Shown: positions 6,580 to 15,003, counted from the stretch's first letter. The stretch: 20,420 nucleotides of DNA from Nanobdellota archaeon (GCA_030018575.1 JASEIA010000016.1:1-20420); one strand, 5' to 3'. The notes: generated by a model from the sequence alone, not told the origin. Translations and numbers: made by a program.

Positions 6580-8874
6580 TCAGATTTGCTTCTTAGCCGC
6601 CTTTTTATTCGCAGGCGCTTTTTTAGGCGCCTTTTTAATCGGTTTTTCAGTTTTTTTCTCAGCAGGAAATGCCTTTTTCTCAAACTCTTTTGCTTCCTTC
6701 TTTGCACTTAAAAATCCTTTGGATTTTTGGTGCCCTGAAAAAGCCCCTTTTTCGAGGGCCCCTGCAGGCGGCATCTTCAATAATTCAGCATGCGACAATA
6801 CGCCCTGCTCTTCTTCCTTTTTTTTGTCTTCCTGCTGCTTTCTCCATTCAACCTTCAAAGGGCACATCTTGTTTATGCAGTATTCAAACGGCCTTTTGCC
6901 GGCGCGAATCACAAGAACCATCGGGAAGCCGCATTTCTCGCATTTCTTTTCAGTCGGCTTTGGCAATCCGTAAGGCAGGCTATAAGTCGTCTTGCAGTCT
7001 GGATAGCCGGAACACGCGACAAACCTTGTCTTAAAGCGCTTTGAAAATAAAATCCTTAAGTCTTTTCCGCAGTTCCGGCACTTTCCGACTATTGTCTCCC
7101 TGTCCCTCGTTATCTTTGTCGCCTCAGAAAGCCCCTCGCCTATCGGCTTTTCATTTGCCTTGAATTTCGCGAGCACTTTTGTAAGGATATTTCTCGCATC
7201 CTGCAAAACTTCTGAGCCTTTTTTCTTGTCTTCCTTAATCATTTCCATCTGGTTTTCAAACTTTCTTGTGAGCTTTTCGTCAAGAATCTCAGGGCAATAC
7301 TTCAGCAGGGTACTGACTATTGCCATGCCAAGCTCAGTAACTTCAATTGCAGTGTTTTTTGCATAGTCCCTCTTGAACAGGTTGTCGACAATTTCAGAGC
7401 GCGTTGCCTTTGTGCCTAATCCTTTTGATTCCAACGCCTTTACCAAAGAAGCGGCTGTGTATCTCTTCGGAGGCTGGGTTTCCCTGTCGTGCATTTTCAA
7501 TTCATCAACCTTTAATTGCTGCCCGACGGATAATCCGGGCATTTCCTTTTCCTCAAACTTTGCATACTGCCTGTAAAGCCTGTGCCAGCCCTCTTCAATT
7601 GTCCTTGTTCCCTGCGCTAAGAATTTCTCCCCGTTTACGTCAATCTCAACGCTTACTGTTTCCCTTTTTGCCTTGTCCCCGAAAGATGCGAGAGTCCTTC
7701 TTACAATCAGGTCAAATATCTTCATCTGCCTTTCATCCAGGTCCTTCACTGTCTCGCCTGTGAAATATATTGCAGGGTGCGCAGGGTCTGTCTTTGTTCC
7801 GTTGTTTGGGGCGAGAGTTTTTTTTGCAAGAAGCTCCCTGCACAATGCCTCATACTCAAACATTTTCGAAAGCTTTGTGATTATTTTCTTATACCCGACT
7901 GAAGGCGGAAGCTGGTTTGAGCTTGTCCTCGGGTAAGATATGTAGGAATTTGTATAAAGGTACTGCGCAATCTCCATGGTTTCTTTCGGCGAAATACCGA
8001 ACTGCTTGTATGCCTCAATCTGCAGTGCAGTCAAATCAAAAGGGTGCGGAGGCAATTGGTCAAACTGGTTTGCGTCTATTTTTGAGACAACTGCTTTTCC
8101 TTGTTTTGCATTCTGAAAAGCGGCACTTGCCTTTTCCTTTTCCCGGAACTTGTCCGCCTCGTGCCATGCATCAACTCCATTTGCCAATAACTGCAGCTGC
8201 CAGAACGGCACGGGGATAAATTCTTTTATTGCCTTTTCCCTGTCTGCAAGTATTTTCAATGCAGGGCCCTGCACCCTTCCTGACGAGAGAATCTTGAACA
8301 TGCCTGTCGCGTTTTTCACAGACAATGTCAGCGCCCTGCTCAGGTTAATGCCGTAATAATAATCAAGCTCGTGCCTCGTGATTCCAGCCTCTGCCTGCAG
8401 GAATTCAATGTGAGGCCTTACATTCTTGTAGGACTCAAGCAAGTCCTCAGATGTTGTTGTTGAGAATTTCATTCTTTTTGCATCCTTCTTCTTGCAGAGG
8501 AATCTCAGGATATTAAACCCTATAACTTCCCCCTCAACATCAAAGTCCGTTGCTATCGTGAATGAGTCTGCGTCCTTTACAAGGGATTTTATTGCATTGA
8601 GGTAAAGCTTTGAATAGGCAGCATGCTTCTCAACTTCACCCAATGGCTTCCATTCAACGTCAAACACAGGATATGTCCAGCCGCGCTTTTCCTTTTCAGC
8701 GAGAGTGTAGAGATGGCCGACAGCGCACGCGACAATAATATCTTTCCCATTATGCTTAAGCTTGTAGTAAGGGACTTTCTTGCTGTACGACAGCTTTTCC
8801 ATCTTGCCTTGAGCCAATGCAGATGATATTTTCTCAGCAGTGCTTGGTTTTTCAGTTATTATCATTTCCGCCAT
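6580..8874 (-). CDS. topA: DNA topoisomerase I (type IA), archaeal
   Basis: 764 residues. The TOPRIM domain starts at once (IITEKPSTAEKI) and includes the acidic motif ATDFDVEGEVIG. The active-site tyrosine is Tyr314 in SYISYPRTSS, with the family's GRVQGPALKIL and GLGTKATRSEIV motifs around it. Two C-terminal zinc ribbons follow: CRNCG from Cys599 paired with CSGYPDC, and CEKCG from Cys645 paired with CINKMC. The tail is Lys/Ala/Pro-rich (KKAPKKAPANKKAAKK). The enzyme relaxes negative supercoils by single-strand passage. The start MAEMIITEKPS is chosen because a Shine-Dalgarno-like AAAGGA precedes it and a TATA box lies about 30 bases upstream; the open frame continues upstream only through intergenic repeat. 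No reverse-gyrase helicase domain is attached, which argues against a hyperthermophile without proving it. Confidence 0.95.
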   Translation of the reverse strand: MAEMIITEKPSTAEKISSALAQGKMEKLSYSKKVPYYKLKHNGKDIIVACAVGHLYTLAEKEKRGWTYPVFDVEWKPLGEVEKHAAYSKLYLNAIKSLVKDADSFTIATDFDVEGEVIGFNILRFLCKKKDAKRMKFSTTTSEDLLESYKNVRPHIEFLQAEAGITRHELDYYYGINLSRALTLSVKNATGMFKILSSGRVQGPALKILADREKAIKEFIPVPFWQLQLLANGVDAWHEADKFREKEKASAAFQNAKQGKAVVSKIDANQFDQLPPHPFDLTALQIEAYKQFGISPKETMEIAQYLYTNSYISYPRTSSNQLPPSVGYKKIITKLSKMFEYEALCRELLAKKTLAPNNGTKTDPAHPAIYFTGETVKDLDERQMKIFDLIVRRTLASFGDKAKRETVSVEIDVNGEKFLAQGTRTIEEGWHRLYRQYAKFEEKEMPGLSVGQQLKVDELKMHDRETQPPKRYTAASLVKALESKGLGTKATRSEIVDNLFKRDYAKNTAIEVTELGMAIVSTLLKYCPEILDEKLTRKFENQMEMIKEDKKKGSEVLQDARNILTKVLAKFKANEKPIGEGLSEATKITRDRETIVGKCRNCGKDLRILFSKRFKTRFVACSGYPDCKTTYSLPYGLPKPTEKKCEKCGFPMVLVIRAGKRPFEYCINKMCPLKVEWRKQQEDKKKEEEQGVLSHAELLKMPPAGALEKGAFSGHQKSKGFLSAKKEAKEFEKKAFPAEKKTEKPIKKAPKKAPANKKAAKKQI

Positions 8875-8900
8875 AATTTCCTTTAAGTGTAGGGAACTCC

Positions 8901-8910
8901 TATAAATAGA
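8901..8910 (-). promoter_or_regulatory. TATA box for topA
   Basis: The minus strand reads TCTATTTATA. Transcription is expected near 8880, just before ATG 8874, which supports that start. Confidence 0.55.
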
Positions 8911-8999
8911 TTGTGGCTGGGTTGTAGCAAAGGCAGTATGCAGACAACTACGAACCACAAGCTGCCTGCTAATAACTGCAAACCCAAAAAGCTGATGCA
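8911..8999. repeat. Intergenic foldback repeat between topA and the first pilin-like gene
   Basis: Words in the left part (GTGG, GGGTT, GTTGTAG, AGGCAG) recur as complements to the right (ACTAC, ACCAC, CTGCCT, AACCC), so the segment can fold on itself. The vocabulary resembles 83-143 and 9834-9900. Confidence 0.45.
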
Positions 9000-9023
9000 G
9001 TCTGCCAGTATCGTCTGCCAGTA
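9000..9023. repeat. 11-bp direct repeat just upstream of the pilin-like promoter
   Basis: GTCTGCCAGTA occurs at 9000-9010 and again at 9013-9023, a 13-base period. It ends three bases before the TATA box at 9027-9034, in the BRE/activator position. Confidence 0.7.
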
Positions 9024-9026
9024 AAC

Positions 9027-9034
9027 TTTATATA
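9027..9034 (+). promoter_or_regulatory. TATA box for the surface-cluster operon
   Basis: TTTATATA is centred about 28 bases before ATG 9059, so the transcript is probably leaderless. It likely drives 9059-9835 and protein B at 9914, since no TATA-like element is seen in the gap between them. Confidence 0.65.
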
Positions 9035-9058
9035 CCTATATATAATAGATAAATTGAT

Positions 9059-9835
9059 ATGAATACTAAAAGAGGGCAAGTCACGCTATTTGTAATATTG
9101 GGGATTGTAATTGTCGCAATCATTGTTCTTTTGCTTGCATTCAGGAAAGACATAATGCCAATGACTGGCACGCCCGAGAACCTTGACAAGGTAATGAGAA
9201 ACATTGACAAGGGAATAAAAGAGTGCATGGCGAATTCCGCTGACGAGCCTATAAAAAGAATAGGGCTGCAGGGCGGATACCTGTCAACCCCGGAAGGAAG
9301 CTACAGGAGATGGAATGACAATGCAATAAGCTACTTATGCTATAACCAGGCAGGAAAGGAGACCTGCACAAACAGGTTCCTTACGCTGGGAAACATGGAG
9401 AGGCAGCTTTCAGAAGCCATAAAAGAGAACATGGGAAAATGCTTTGACATTGAAGGATTTGCAGACCTCGGGCTGATAAAGACAATAGAAGTAATGCCTG
9501 TGGACAATATGGACGTCAAAGTCATAATCACAAAAGACATTGTCACTGTGGAGCTTAATGCAAAGGTTGAAGTAAAAGGCTCAGGCGGCTCAAAAGTAAA
9601 TAAAAAGTTTGAAGTGCCGATAAGAAGCCCGCTGGGAGAATTGTATGATGTTAGCCAGGATATACTTGACGCTGAGACTGCCATTGGGAGGTTTGACCAG
9701 CTGACATATATGCTTGCAAAGATGAGCAGGTACACAATTTACATTCAGAAGCCTTACCCTGACAAGATTTACCAGATTAAGCTAAGGGAAAAGGATTATA
9801 TATTCCAGTTTGCTGTTGAGGGAGAGCCTAGTTAA
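9059..9835 (+). CDS. Pilin-like membrane-anchored protein 1 (KRGQ N-terminus)
   Basis: 258 residues. The N-terminus MNTKRGQVTLFVILGIVIV has a basic start, Gly6-Gln7 and one hydrophobic helix to about residue 28. This resembles archaeal class III (type IV prepilin-like) signals, where cleavage falls between Gly and Gln; the usual Glu at +5 is absent. The rest is predicted outside the cell and has four cysteines (near 56-125). No catalytic motif is visible. NIDKGIKECMANSADEPIK resembles a segment of the protein at 14421, so the two may be distant paralogues. It heads the cluster and is probably co-transcribed with giant protein B. Proteins with this N-terminus are frequent in DPANN genomes and mostly unnamed. 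Membrane anchoring is well supported; processing by a prepilin peptidase is inference. Confidence 0.8.
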   Translation: MNTKRGQVTLFVILGIVIVAIIVLLLAFRKDIMPMTGTPENLDKVMRNIDKGIKECMANSADEPIKRIGLQGGYLSTPEGSYRRWNDNAISYLCYNQAGKETCTNRFLTLGNMERQLSEAIKENMGKCFDIEGFADLGLIKTIEVMPVDNMDVKVIITKDIVTVELNAKVEVKGSGGSKVNKKFEVPIRSPLGELYDVSQDILDAETAIGRFDQLTYMLAKMSRYTIYIQKPYPDKIYQIKLREKDYIFQFAVEGEPS

Positions 9836-9900
9836 GTGGGTGGGTGGCAGCGCGCAGGTAGTAGGCGGCAGCTAGCGGATGCGTGCTAAAGGCTAACAGC
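9834..9900. repeat. G-rich repeat in the spacer between pilin-like 1 and giant B
   Basis: A string of GTGGGTGG, GGTAGTAGG, GGCGGC and GCTAGC words with partial complements (GCTAACAGCC) at the right end. There is no TATA-like A/T stretch, which suggests the flanking genes share a transcript. Confidence 0.45.
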
Positions 9901-9913
9901 CAAAGGAAGCAAG

Positions 9914-12900
9914 ATGAAGAAGGCAATATTATTATTACTCGCATTTTTGGTTTCTGTTAGTTTTGCTTATGCGGCAAACGGCTGCGCAGAAAAGACAAAG
10001 GCGGGAGAATGGTGCGTTTACACTTCGGAAGACAATGTTGAAGCGGGGGCTAAATTCACCCCCACAATCTGCGAGCAGACAAGCTACTGCAAAATTGGCT
10101 GCTGCTACAGCTCTGACGAGGGAAGATGCTTCAGGAACACGCCAAGGGCCGCGTGCACTGCGGAGGGCGCTACATGGAACCAGGATGCAATGTGCGGAAT
10201 TGGCCAGTGCACAAAAGGATGTTGTGTTTTGGGCGACCAGGCATTTTTTGTCACAGAAGTAAAATGCAAGCAGACAGCATCAATGTACCCTGAAGTCCAG
10301 ATGGTTTATAATAAGGATATAAAATCAGAAGCTGAATGCGTTGCTTCTGCAAAAAGCCAGGAGCTTGGCTGCTGCGTCAAGGAAGACGGATGCGGTTTCA
10401 TGGCAAGGGCTTCATGCGGGGTTTCAGAAGAGCCGATAGCAGCCGGAGACAATACAACAAAAAAGGCGGCAGCGGGATTCTACAAGGACATGCTGTGCAG
10501 CAATGACCAGCTTAACTGCGGCTGCGCAAAGCAGAAAACAACCGGCTGCGTGGGAGAGGATGTTTACTGGTTTGACTCTTGCGGCAACAGGGAGAATATA
10601 TATAATTCTGACAAAAGGGCATCCTACAACAACGGATATGTGCTGAAAGAGTCTGAGAGTTGCACAGGCAGTGCTGGCGACGTAAACTGCGGAAACTGCG
10701 ATTACCCGGCAGGCAATGTATGCGGCGCTGACACTAAAAAAAAGATGGAAGTTGGAAACTACATCTGCATTGGGCTTGGCTGCAAGGAAACATACAAGGA
10801 TGATGTTTCGCCGAATGCAAACGGAAGAAGCAAGAAAAACGGCGAAAGCTGGTGCGTGTTTGATTCAATGCCCGGACTCGCAAGGGATTTGGTAGGCTCA
10901 AGGCACTACAGGCACCTCTGTGTAAACGGCGAGGAGATGGTTGAGACATGCAAGGACTTCAGGGAAGAGATTTGCGTGCAGGGCAAGATGGGGGAAAGCG
11001 CGCTAAGAAACCTTGACGCATTAAGGCAGCTCTTTGGAGAAGGGGATTATGTTGAGGCAGGATGCAGAGACAACAGGCATGAGAACTGCTTTGCGTGCAA
11101 CCAATATTTAAGTGAGCAGGAAAAGACATCAGGTCTTACCGAAACAATCATTGAAAAAAGAAAGGAATGCTGCAAGAATGAATACTTAAGGGACTGCTAC
11201 TGGCTTCCTTCTGTAACAGCAGGAGCAGAGAAAGGGCTTGACGGAACTTGCGTTCCCCAGATTCCGCCTGGCTTGAAGTTCTGGGGCGATGCAAGCCAGA
11301 GCGAGCGGGCTGTGACAGCTTCAACAGATCCGGCTGCGCAGACATCAACGCCTTCATCAGCTGCTGATCAAAAATGCGGGCAGGCAAGCACTGAATGCAT
11401 AGTCACTTACCAGATGAGGGGGCTGGAAAGGTTAATGGGAAAGTTTGGAAATGTTTTACGATACGCCCTGCTTATATCGCCGCAGGAAAGCGGCGGATGG
11501 AAGATTGTAAAGAATGAGCAGTGCACAAAGAAAGACTGGGTTATTGCAGGAAACCAGATATGCAAGAGCATAGGAGATTGCGGCGCATATTATAATATTC
11601 AAGGAAGAAGCACGCTCGGCGGATATCTAAATTCTCTTTGGGATGAGAGAGATTATGGCATTGACGGAAGAGCGAGAAAGCTGAAGACAGATGACATTGG
11701 CAATTATAAATCACTGCTTACAAGAAAAGAAGGGGAAGTGCCGGGCTTCCTTGAGAACGGCGGAGACTGGTGGATAGGCGTTACAACAACATTATTCTTA
11801 TTCACAGACACTGGCGGCAAATTCCTTGAAGGAGCAACAGGCATAATGGGCGCAATACCAGGGGTTGGCGCAGGGATTGCAATGCCGCTCCAGGGCATAA
11901 GCGCGGCTGTTGGCGGCTTGAGGAATGTGTTTGGGCTGGGAAAACAGGCTGCATCGTGGTCCGCTGAGAGCCTTACTAAAGCAGGTGTTGCTTTGCCAGA
12001 AGGCGTCTCTCTTCCTGCAGTGGGGCAAACTGTAAATGTTGAAAGCTTAATGGGAGGAACTGCAGACAGTATAAGAGCAACTGCTTTAGAATCTGCAAGT
12101 GTAGGAGGAGTCAGCCAAGAAACATTAGAGACGTTTGGAAGAGCAAGAATCAGAAGGTTGGGTGGCGATGTTGCAGGCCAAACACCTGAAAAAATTTTAG
12201 AAGCAGGACAAAATGAATGGGCGGACCAATCCGTAGGCCTAGCAAAAGATAATGCAGCAGAAAAAATGCAAGCCCTACAAGCCCAAGGAGTTGTAAGCGA
12301 GCAGGGCGTGGTTCAGGCGCCAAGCAGCGGGTTCAGCAGCTTTATGGGATATGTGCAGGGCTACATGTGGGTAAGGCAGATTGCGCAGCTTGTTGACTTG
12401 ATAGCCACAAAGAATGTTGATGAAACTTACACAATCACTTGCCAGCCATGGGAGCAGCCAGCAGGCGGAGACGACTGCGAAAAGTGCAATGAGCCGATGA
12501 AGCCTTGCTCTGAATACAAATGCAAATCATTGGGAGCTGTATGCACTCTTGTAAACCAGGGAACTTCAAACGAAAGCTGCGTTGCAATGGATGTCAATGA
12601 TGTTAACAGCCCGATAATAACGCCGTGGAGGGAAATACTCACGCCGCCTTACGAGCTGGAAGAAGTGACTAAAGCAGGAAACCCTGGATATAAAATCAAG
12701 GGCAAGATACCGCCTTTCAAGCCGGTTATTGTCGGAATAAAGCTTGACGAGCCCGCTGCGTGCAAGTACAGCGTTGAGCCCGGCGTGAAGTTTGAGAACA
12801 TGCCTGGAACATTCGGCTCCAGCTTATTGCTATATGAGCAGTTAATCACTTTCACATTGCCCTCTGAGCTTGCGCAGCAGAATGCGACAAGGGCAAACAA

Positions 12901-13903
12901 AGGGGAATATTCAATGTATATAAGGTGCAAGGACGCGAATAACAACCAGAATGAGAGGGATTATTTCATCAAGTTCCAGATAGATGACAGCCCTGACCTG
13001 ACCCCGCCAAGCATCAGGTTCACAAGCATGAGGAATGACGGATATGTGGCTGCTGCAACAACTGAGATTGACTTCAGCATATATGTTGATGAGTATGCTG
13101 ACTGCAAATGGAGCAGGAGGGACACTGAGTTTGAGCAGATGGAAAAAAGCTTTAACTGCAAGAACACAATGTTCGGGCAGAGCAGCATATATGCAGGCAC
13201 ATTTGAATGCTCAACAAGGCTTGAAAATCTTACAAAGACAGCAAACATGTTCTTCATAAGGTGCAGCGACAGGCCTGGAATGGAAAATACAACAAGAAAC
13301 ACCATGAGCGAAAGCGTCCCATTCAAGATAACCGGCAGCGATGCATTGAACATTACATCAATAAGCCCGTCAGGGGACCTTTTCACAAAGGACGCCACAC
13401 TTAAAGTGCAGACAGTGAAAGGCGCTGAGGCAGGCAAGGCAAACTGCGGATACTCAACAACAGACGTTCTGTTCAGCAATATGATACTGTTTGCAAAGAC
13501 AGGGGAAACAAGCCATGAGCAGGCATTCACTGAGTTGGACAAGGGAGACTACACATATTACGTGTCCTGCATGGACAAGGCTGGAAACGAGGCGAGGAAA
13601 TCCACAAGCTTCAAGGTAACTGTTGATTCCATGCCTCCAATGCTTACAAGCGTGTACATTAACTCTGCATTCGGCTTATTGCACCTTGAGTTTGACGAGG
13701 AATGCACGTGCGAATATTCAACAGAGGCATCATCATTCGCATTTGGAGAAGGCACTCCGCTGGGAAATGCAAACATGAAAGTGCACGAAACCCAGATAAC
13801 AGGCAATACTTACTATGTGAAGTGCAAGGACAGGTTTGACAACAAGGGCGATTACAGGATATTCAAGGAAACAGCGTCAAGCATAGAGGATTTCTTTTTT
13901 TAG
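9914..13903 (+). CDS. Giant cysteine-rich secreted surface protein B (paralogue of 405-3923)
   Basis: 1329-residue predicted extracellular protein. A clear signal peptide (MKKAILLLLAFLVSVSFAYA, cleavage after AYA) follows a Shine-Dalgarno AAGGAAG at 9903-9909. The architecture matches protein A: GCC-type cysteine repeats (CKIGCCYSSDEGRC, CTKGCCVLG, LGCCVKEDGC), the GESWC...CKDFREEIC block at 310-354, a hydrophobic segment about 617-672, a second cysteine block from C843 (DDCEKC, CSEYKC), then Ig-like modules starting near 1028 (DLTPP) and 1238 (DSMPP). Relative to A it has extra sequence at about 675-835; within it, all eight Gln codons from 12020 to 12300 are CAA, although CAG dominates the rest of the gene. 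The end (SSIEDFFF) has no membrane anchor. Its position among five small membrane-anchored proteins suggests a shared surface complex. Function unknown. Confidence 0.85.
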   Translation: MKKAILLLLAFLVSVSFAYAANGCAEKTKAGEWCVYTSEDNVEAGAKFTPTICEQTSYCKIGCCYSSDEGRCFRNTPRAACTAEGATWNQDAMCGIGQCTKGCCVLGDQAFFVTEVKCKQTASMYPEVQMVYNKDIKSEAECVASAKSQELGCCVKEDGCGFMARASCGVSEEPIAAGDNTTKKAAAGFYKDMLCSNDQLNCGCAKQKTTGCVGEDVYWFDSCGNRENIYNSDKRASYNNGYVLKESESCTGSAGDVNCGNCDYPAGNVCGADTKKKMEVGNYICIGLGCKETYKDDVSPNANGRSKKNGESWCVFDSMPGLARDLVGSRHYRHLCVNGEEMVETCKDFREEICVQGKMGESALRNLDALRQLFGEGDYVEAGCRDNRHENCFACNQYLSEQEKTSGLTETIIEKRKECCKNEYLRDCYWLPSVTAGAEKGLDGTCVPQIPPGLKFWGDASQSERAVTASTDPAAQTSTPSSAADQKCGQASTECIVTYQMRGLERLMGKFGNVLRYALLISPQESGGWKIVKNEQCTKKDWVIAGNQICKSIGDCGAYYNIQGRSTLGGYLNSLWDERDYGIDGRARKLKTDDIGNYKSLLTRKEGEVPGFLENGGDWWIGVTTTLFLFTDTGGKFLEGATGIMGAIPGVGAGIAMPLQGISAAVGGLRNVFGLGKQAASWSAESLTKAGVALPEGVSLPAVGQTVNVESLMGGTADSIRATALESASVGGVSQETLETFGRARIRRLGGDVAGQTPEKILEAGQNEWADQSVGLAKDNAAEKMQALQAQGVVSEQGVVQAPSSGFSSFMGYVQGYMWVRQIAQLVDLIATKNVDETYTITCQPWEQPAGGDDCEKCNEPMKPCSEYKCKSLGAVCTLVNQGTSNESCVAMDVNDVNSPIITPWREILTPPYELEEVTKAGNPGYKIKGKIPPFKPVIVGIKLDEPAACKYSVEPGVKFENMPGTFGSSLLLYEQLITFTLPSELAQQNATRANKGEYSMYIRCKDANNNQNERDYFIKFQIDDSPDLTPPSIRFTSMRNDGYVAAATTEIDFSIYVDEYADCKWSRRDTEFEQMEKSFNCKNTMFGQSSIYAGTFECSTRLENLTKTANMFFIRCSDRPGMENTTRNTMSESVPFKITGSDALNITSISPSGDLFTKDATLKVQTVKGAEAGKANCGYSTTDVLFSNMILFAKTGETSHEQAFTELDKGDYTYYVSCMDKAGNEARKSTSFKVTVDSMPPMLTSVYINSAFGLLHLEFDEECTCEYSTEASSFAFGEGTPLGNANMKVHETQITGNTYYVKCKDRFDNKGDYRIFKETASSIEDFFF

Positions 13904-13936
13904 AGCAAATACGTAATACTTCAGTATCCGAAAAGC

Positions 13937-13944
13937 TTAAATAA
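13937..13944 (+). promoter_or_regulatory. TATA box for the toxin-antitoxin pair
   Basis: TTAAATAA is centred 26 bases before ATG 13966, giving a predicted leaderless transcript that begins on that ATG. Confidence 0.5.
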
Positions 13945-13965
13945 ACACCCACCTTAGGTTTTAGC

Positions 13966-14082
13966 ATGAGAAAAGCAATAAAGCTTACGCCGGTTGAACA
14001 ATTCATTGTAAATAAAGTATGGACTATACGGCGCACAGGCCATTTCTTGAATTGGGATGAAATTAAAGGCGAACTGAGGTAG
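13966..14082 (+). CDS. Very short (38-aa) RelB-like antitoxin candidate
   Basis: 38 residues, from ATG 13966 to a TAG at 14080-14082, two bases before ATG 14085 of the toxin gene. The C-terminal half, TIRRTGHFLNWDEIKGELR, resembles the tail of small RelB-type antitoxins (basic helix, a G-x-F/Y-hydrophobic turn, then D/E-E-hydrophobic-K-x-E-L). That resemblance is from general knowledge of such tails, not from alignment. A TATA box at 13937-13944 is correctly spaced for a leaderless start. It is much shorter than usual antitoxins (50-90 residues), so it may be minimal or N-terminally degraded. Confidence 0.6.
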   Translation: MRKAIKLTPVEQFIVNKVWTIRRTGHFLNWDEIKGELR

Positions 14083-14084
14083 TG

Positions 14085-14399
14085 ATGTTCAGGATAAAAA
14101 TTGAAAGCCATGTTGTCAGATTCCTAAAAAAACTTGGCAAAAAAGAGAGAAATTATTTTTATGAGCGATTTGAAAAGCTTAGCCATGATAAAACAGGGTA
14201 TAGGCTACTGGATGTTTCAAAAAATATAGAATTATGGGAATTAAGATGCTCCGCTCATCGGGTTTATTATACTGTAGAGCATGGGATGATTCTTATTGAA
14301 GATATAGAATATGAAGGCGATATTTACATTTCAGATTACAGCCATAAAGATGACCAACAACAAGTTATTAACAGGCTTAAGCGAAAAATAAGAAAATAA
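14085..14399 (+). CDS. RelE/ParE-superfamily toxin (Gp49/HigB-like)
   Basis: 104 residues from ATG 14085 (GTG 14082, overlapping the previous stop, is also possible). FRIKIESHVVRFLKKLGKKER opens as RelE-fold toxins do: a strand, then a helix rich in Lys/Arg. The core DVSKNIELWELRCSAHRVYYTV matches the LWELR...RVxY strand pair typical of the RelE/HigB/Gp49 group, whose members cut ribosome-bound mRNA. The C-terminal helix is basic (INRLKRKIRK). The preceding 38-codon gene is its likely antitoxin. Only 21 bases separate its stop from the next pilin-like gene, so readthrough into the surface cluster is likely. Family call good; exact subfamily uncertain. Confidence 0.75.
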   Translation: MFRIKIESHVVRFLKKLGKKERNYFYERFEKLSHDKTGYRLLDVSKNIELWELRCSAHRVYYTVEHGMILIEDIEYEGDIYISDYSHKDDQQQVINRLKRKIRK

Positions 14400-14420
14400 A
14401 GATTATGCAGGCAATGGCAG

Positions 14421-14963
14421 ATGAAACAAAAAAAGAAGTTAAACCGGAAAGGGCAGATTATGGCTCAGCCTTTTGTGTATATATTTGCAATGATTCTCGG
14501 AGCGCTTATACTAATATGGGGCATCAAGATGGTTTATGACTTTCTCAGCGTTGCAAACAAGGCTGAGATTGGGCAGATGAAGGACAATATTGACAAGGAA
14601 GTGAAGACTTACATGAATTATGCAGAAGGCGCGTCAAAGCCGATAAAGCTTATGCTTCCCGGCAACATCAAATATCTCTGCGTTTCAAATTTAGAAAGCG
14701 ATACAGTAAAATGCAAAATAAAGAAAGGCGCCGGCGCGCCTGCTAATTGCCCGAATATAGAGAATATTGACCCAACGCTGTCCAGCGTTATAAAAGCAAA
14801 GCAAAAGAACCTGCTTTTCACGCCGTTTGAAAAAGCCCAGCTTTTGAACGGCAAGTTCAAGATTGACAACCTGAAGCCGGCAGGGGATGCAAATCCCCTC
14901 TGCTATGCCAACGGCGCAACACTTATGCTTACTACAATGGCTGATTACGTGCAGGCAAGCTAG
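14421..14963 (+). CDS. Pilin-like membrane-anchored protein 2 (RKGQ N-terminus)
   Basis: 180 residues. A strongly basic start (MKQKKKLNRKG) leads to Gly11-Gln12 and a hydrophobic helix to about residue 38, the layout of a class III/prepilin-like signal. The ectodomain is small and has four cysteines (YLCVS, VKCKI, ANCPN, PLCYA). The segment DNIDKEVKTYMNYAEGASKPIK resembles part of pilin-like protein 1. No Shine-Dalgarno or TATA box is obvious in the 21-base gap from the toxin gene, so it is probably co-transcribed with it. No catalytic motif is seen and the function is unknown. Confidence 0.78.
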   Translation: MKQKKKLNRKGQIMAQPFVYIFAMILGALILIWGIKMVYDFLSVANKAEIGQMKDNIDKEVKTYMNYAEGASKPIKLMLPGNIKYLCVSNLESDTVKCKIKKGAGAPANCPNIENIDPTLSSVIKAKQKNLLFTPFEKAQLLNGKFKIDNLKPAGDANPLCYANGATLMLTTMADYVQAS

Positions 14964-14970
14964 AACATAA

Positions 14971-14980
14971 TTTTATAAAG
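14971..14980 (+). promoter_or_regulatory. TATA box for pilin-like protein 3
   Basis: TTTTATAAAG is centred about 28 bases before ATG 15004, predicting a leaderless or near-leaderless transcript. Confidence 0.6.
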
Positions 14981-15003
14981 CATTTAAGCTTATATTTTGC
15001 TGT

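Noticed and set aside
7404..7763. Several plus-strand open frames opposite topA
   Set aside because: They are complements of a clear topoisomerase gene and have no independent signals.
8875..8958. N-terminal 28-residue extension of topoisomerase I
   Set aside because: It would be translated from intergenic repeat and TATA-box sequence. The TATA box at 8901-8910 and the conserved TOPRIM start favour 8874.
12961..13542. 193-codon antisense open frame opposite giant protein B
   Set aside because: It lies wholly inside a well-supported gene, has biased shadow composition and no start signal.
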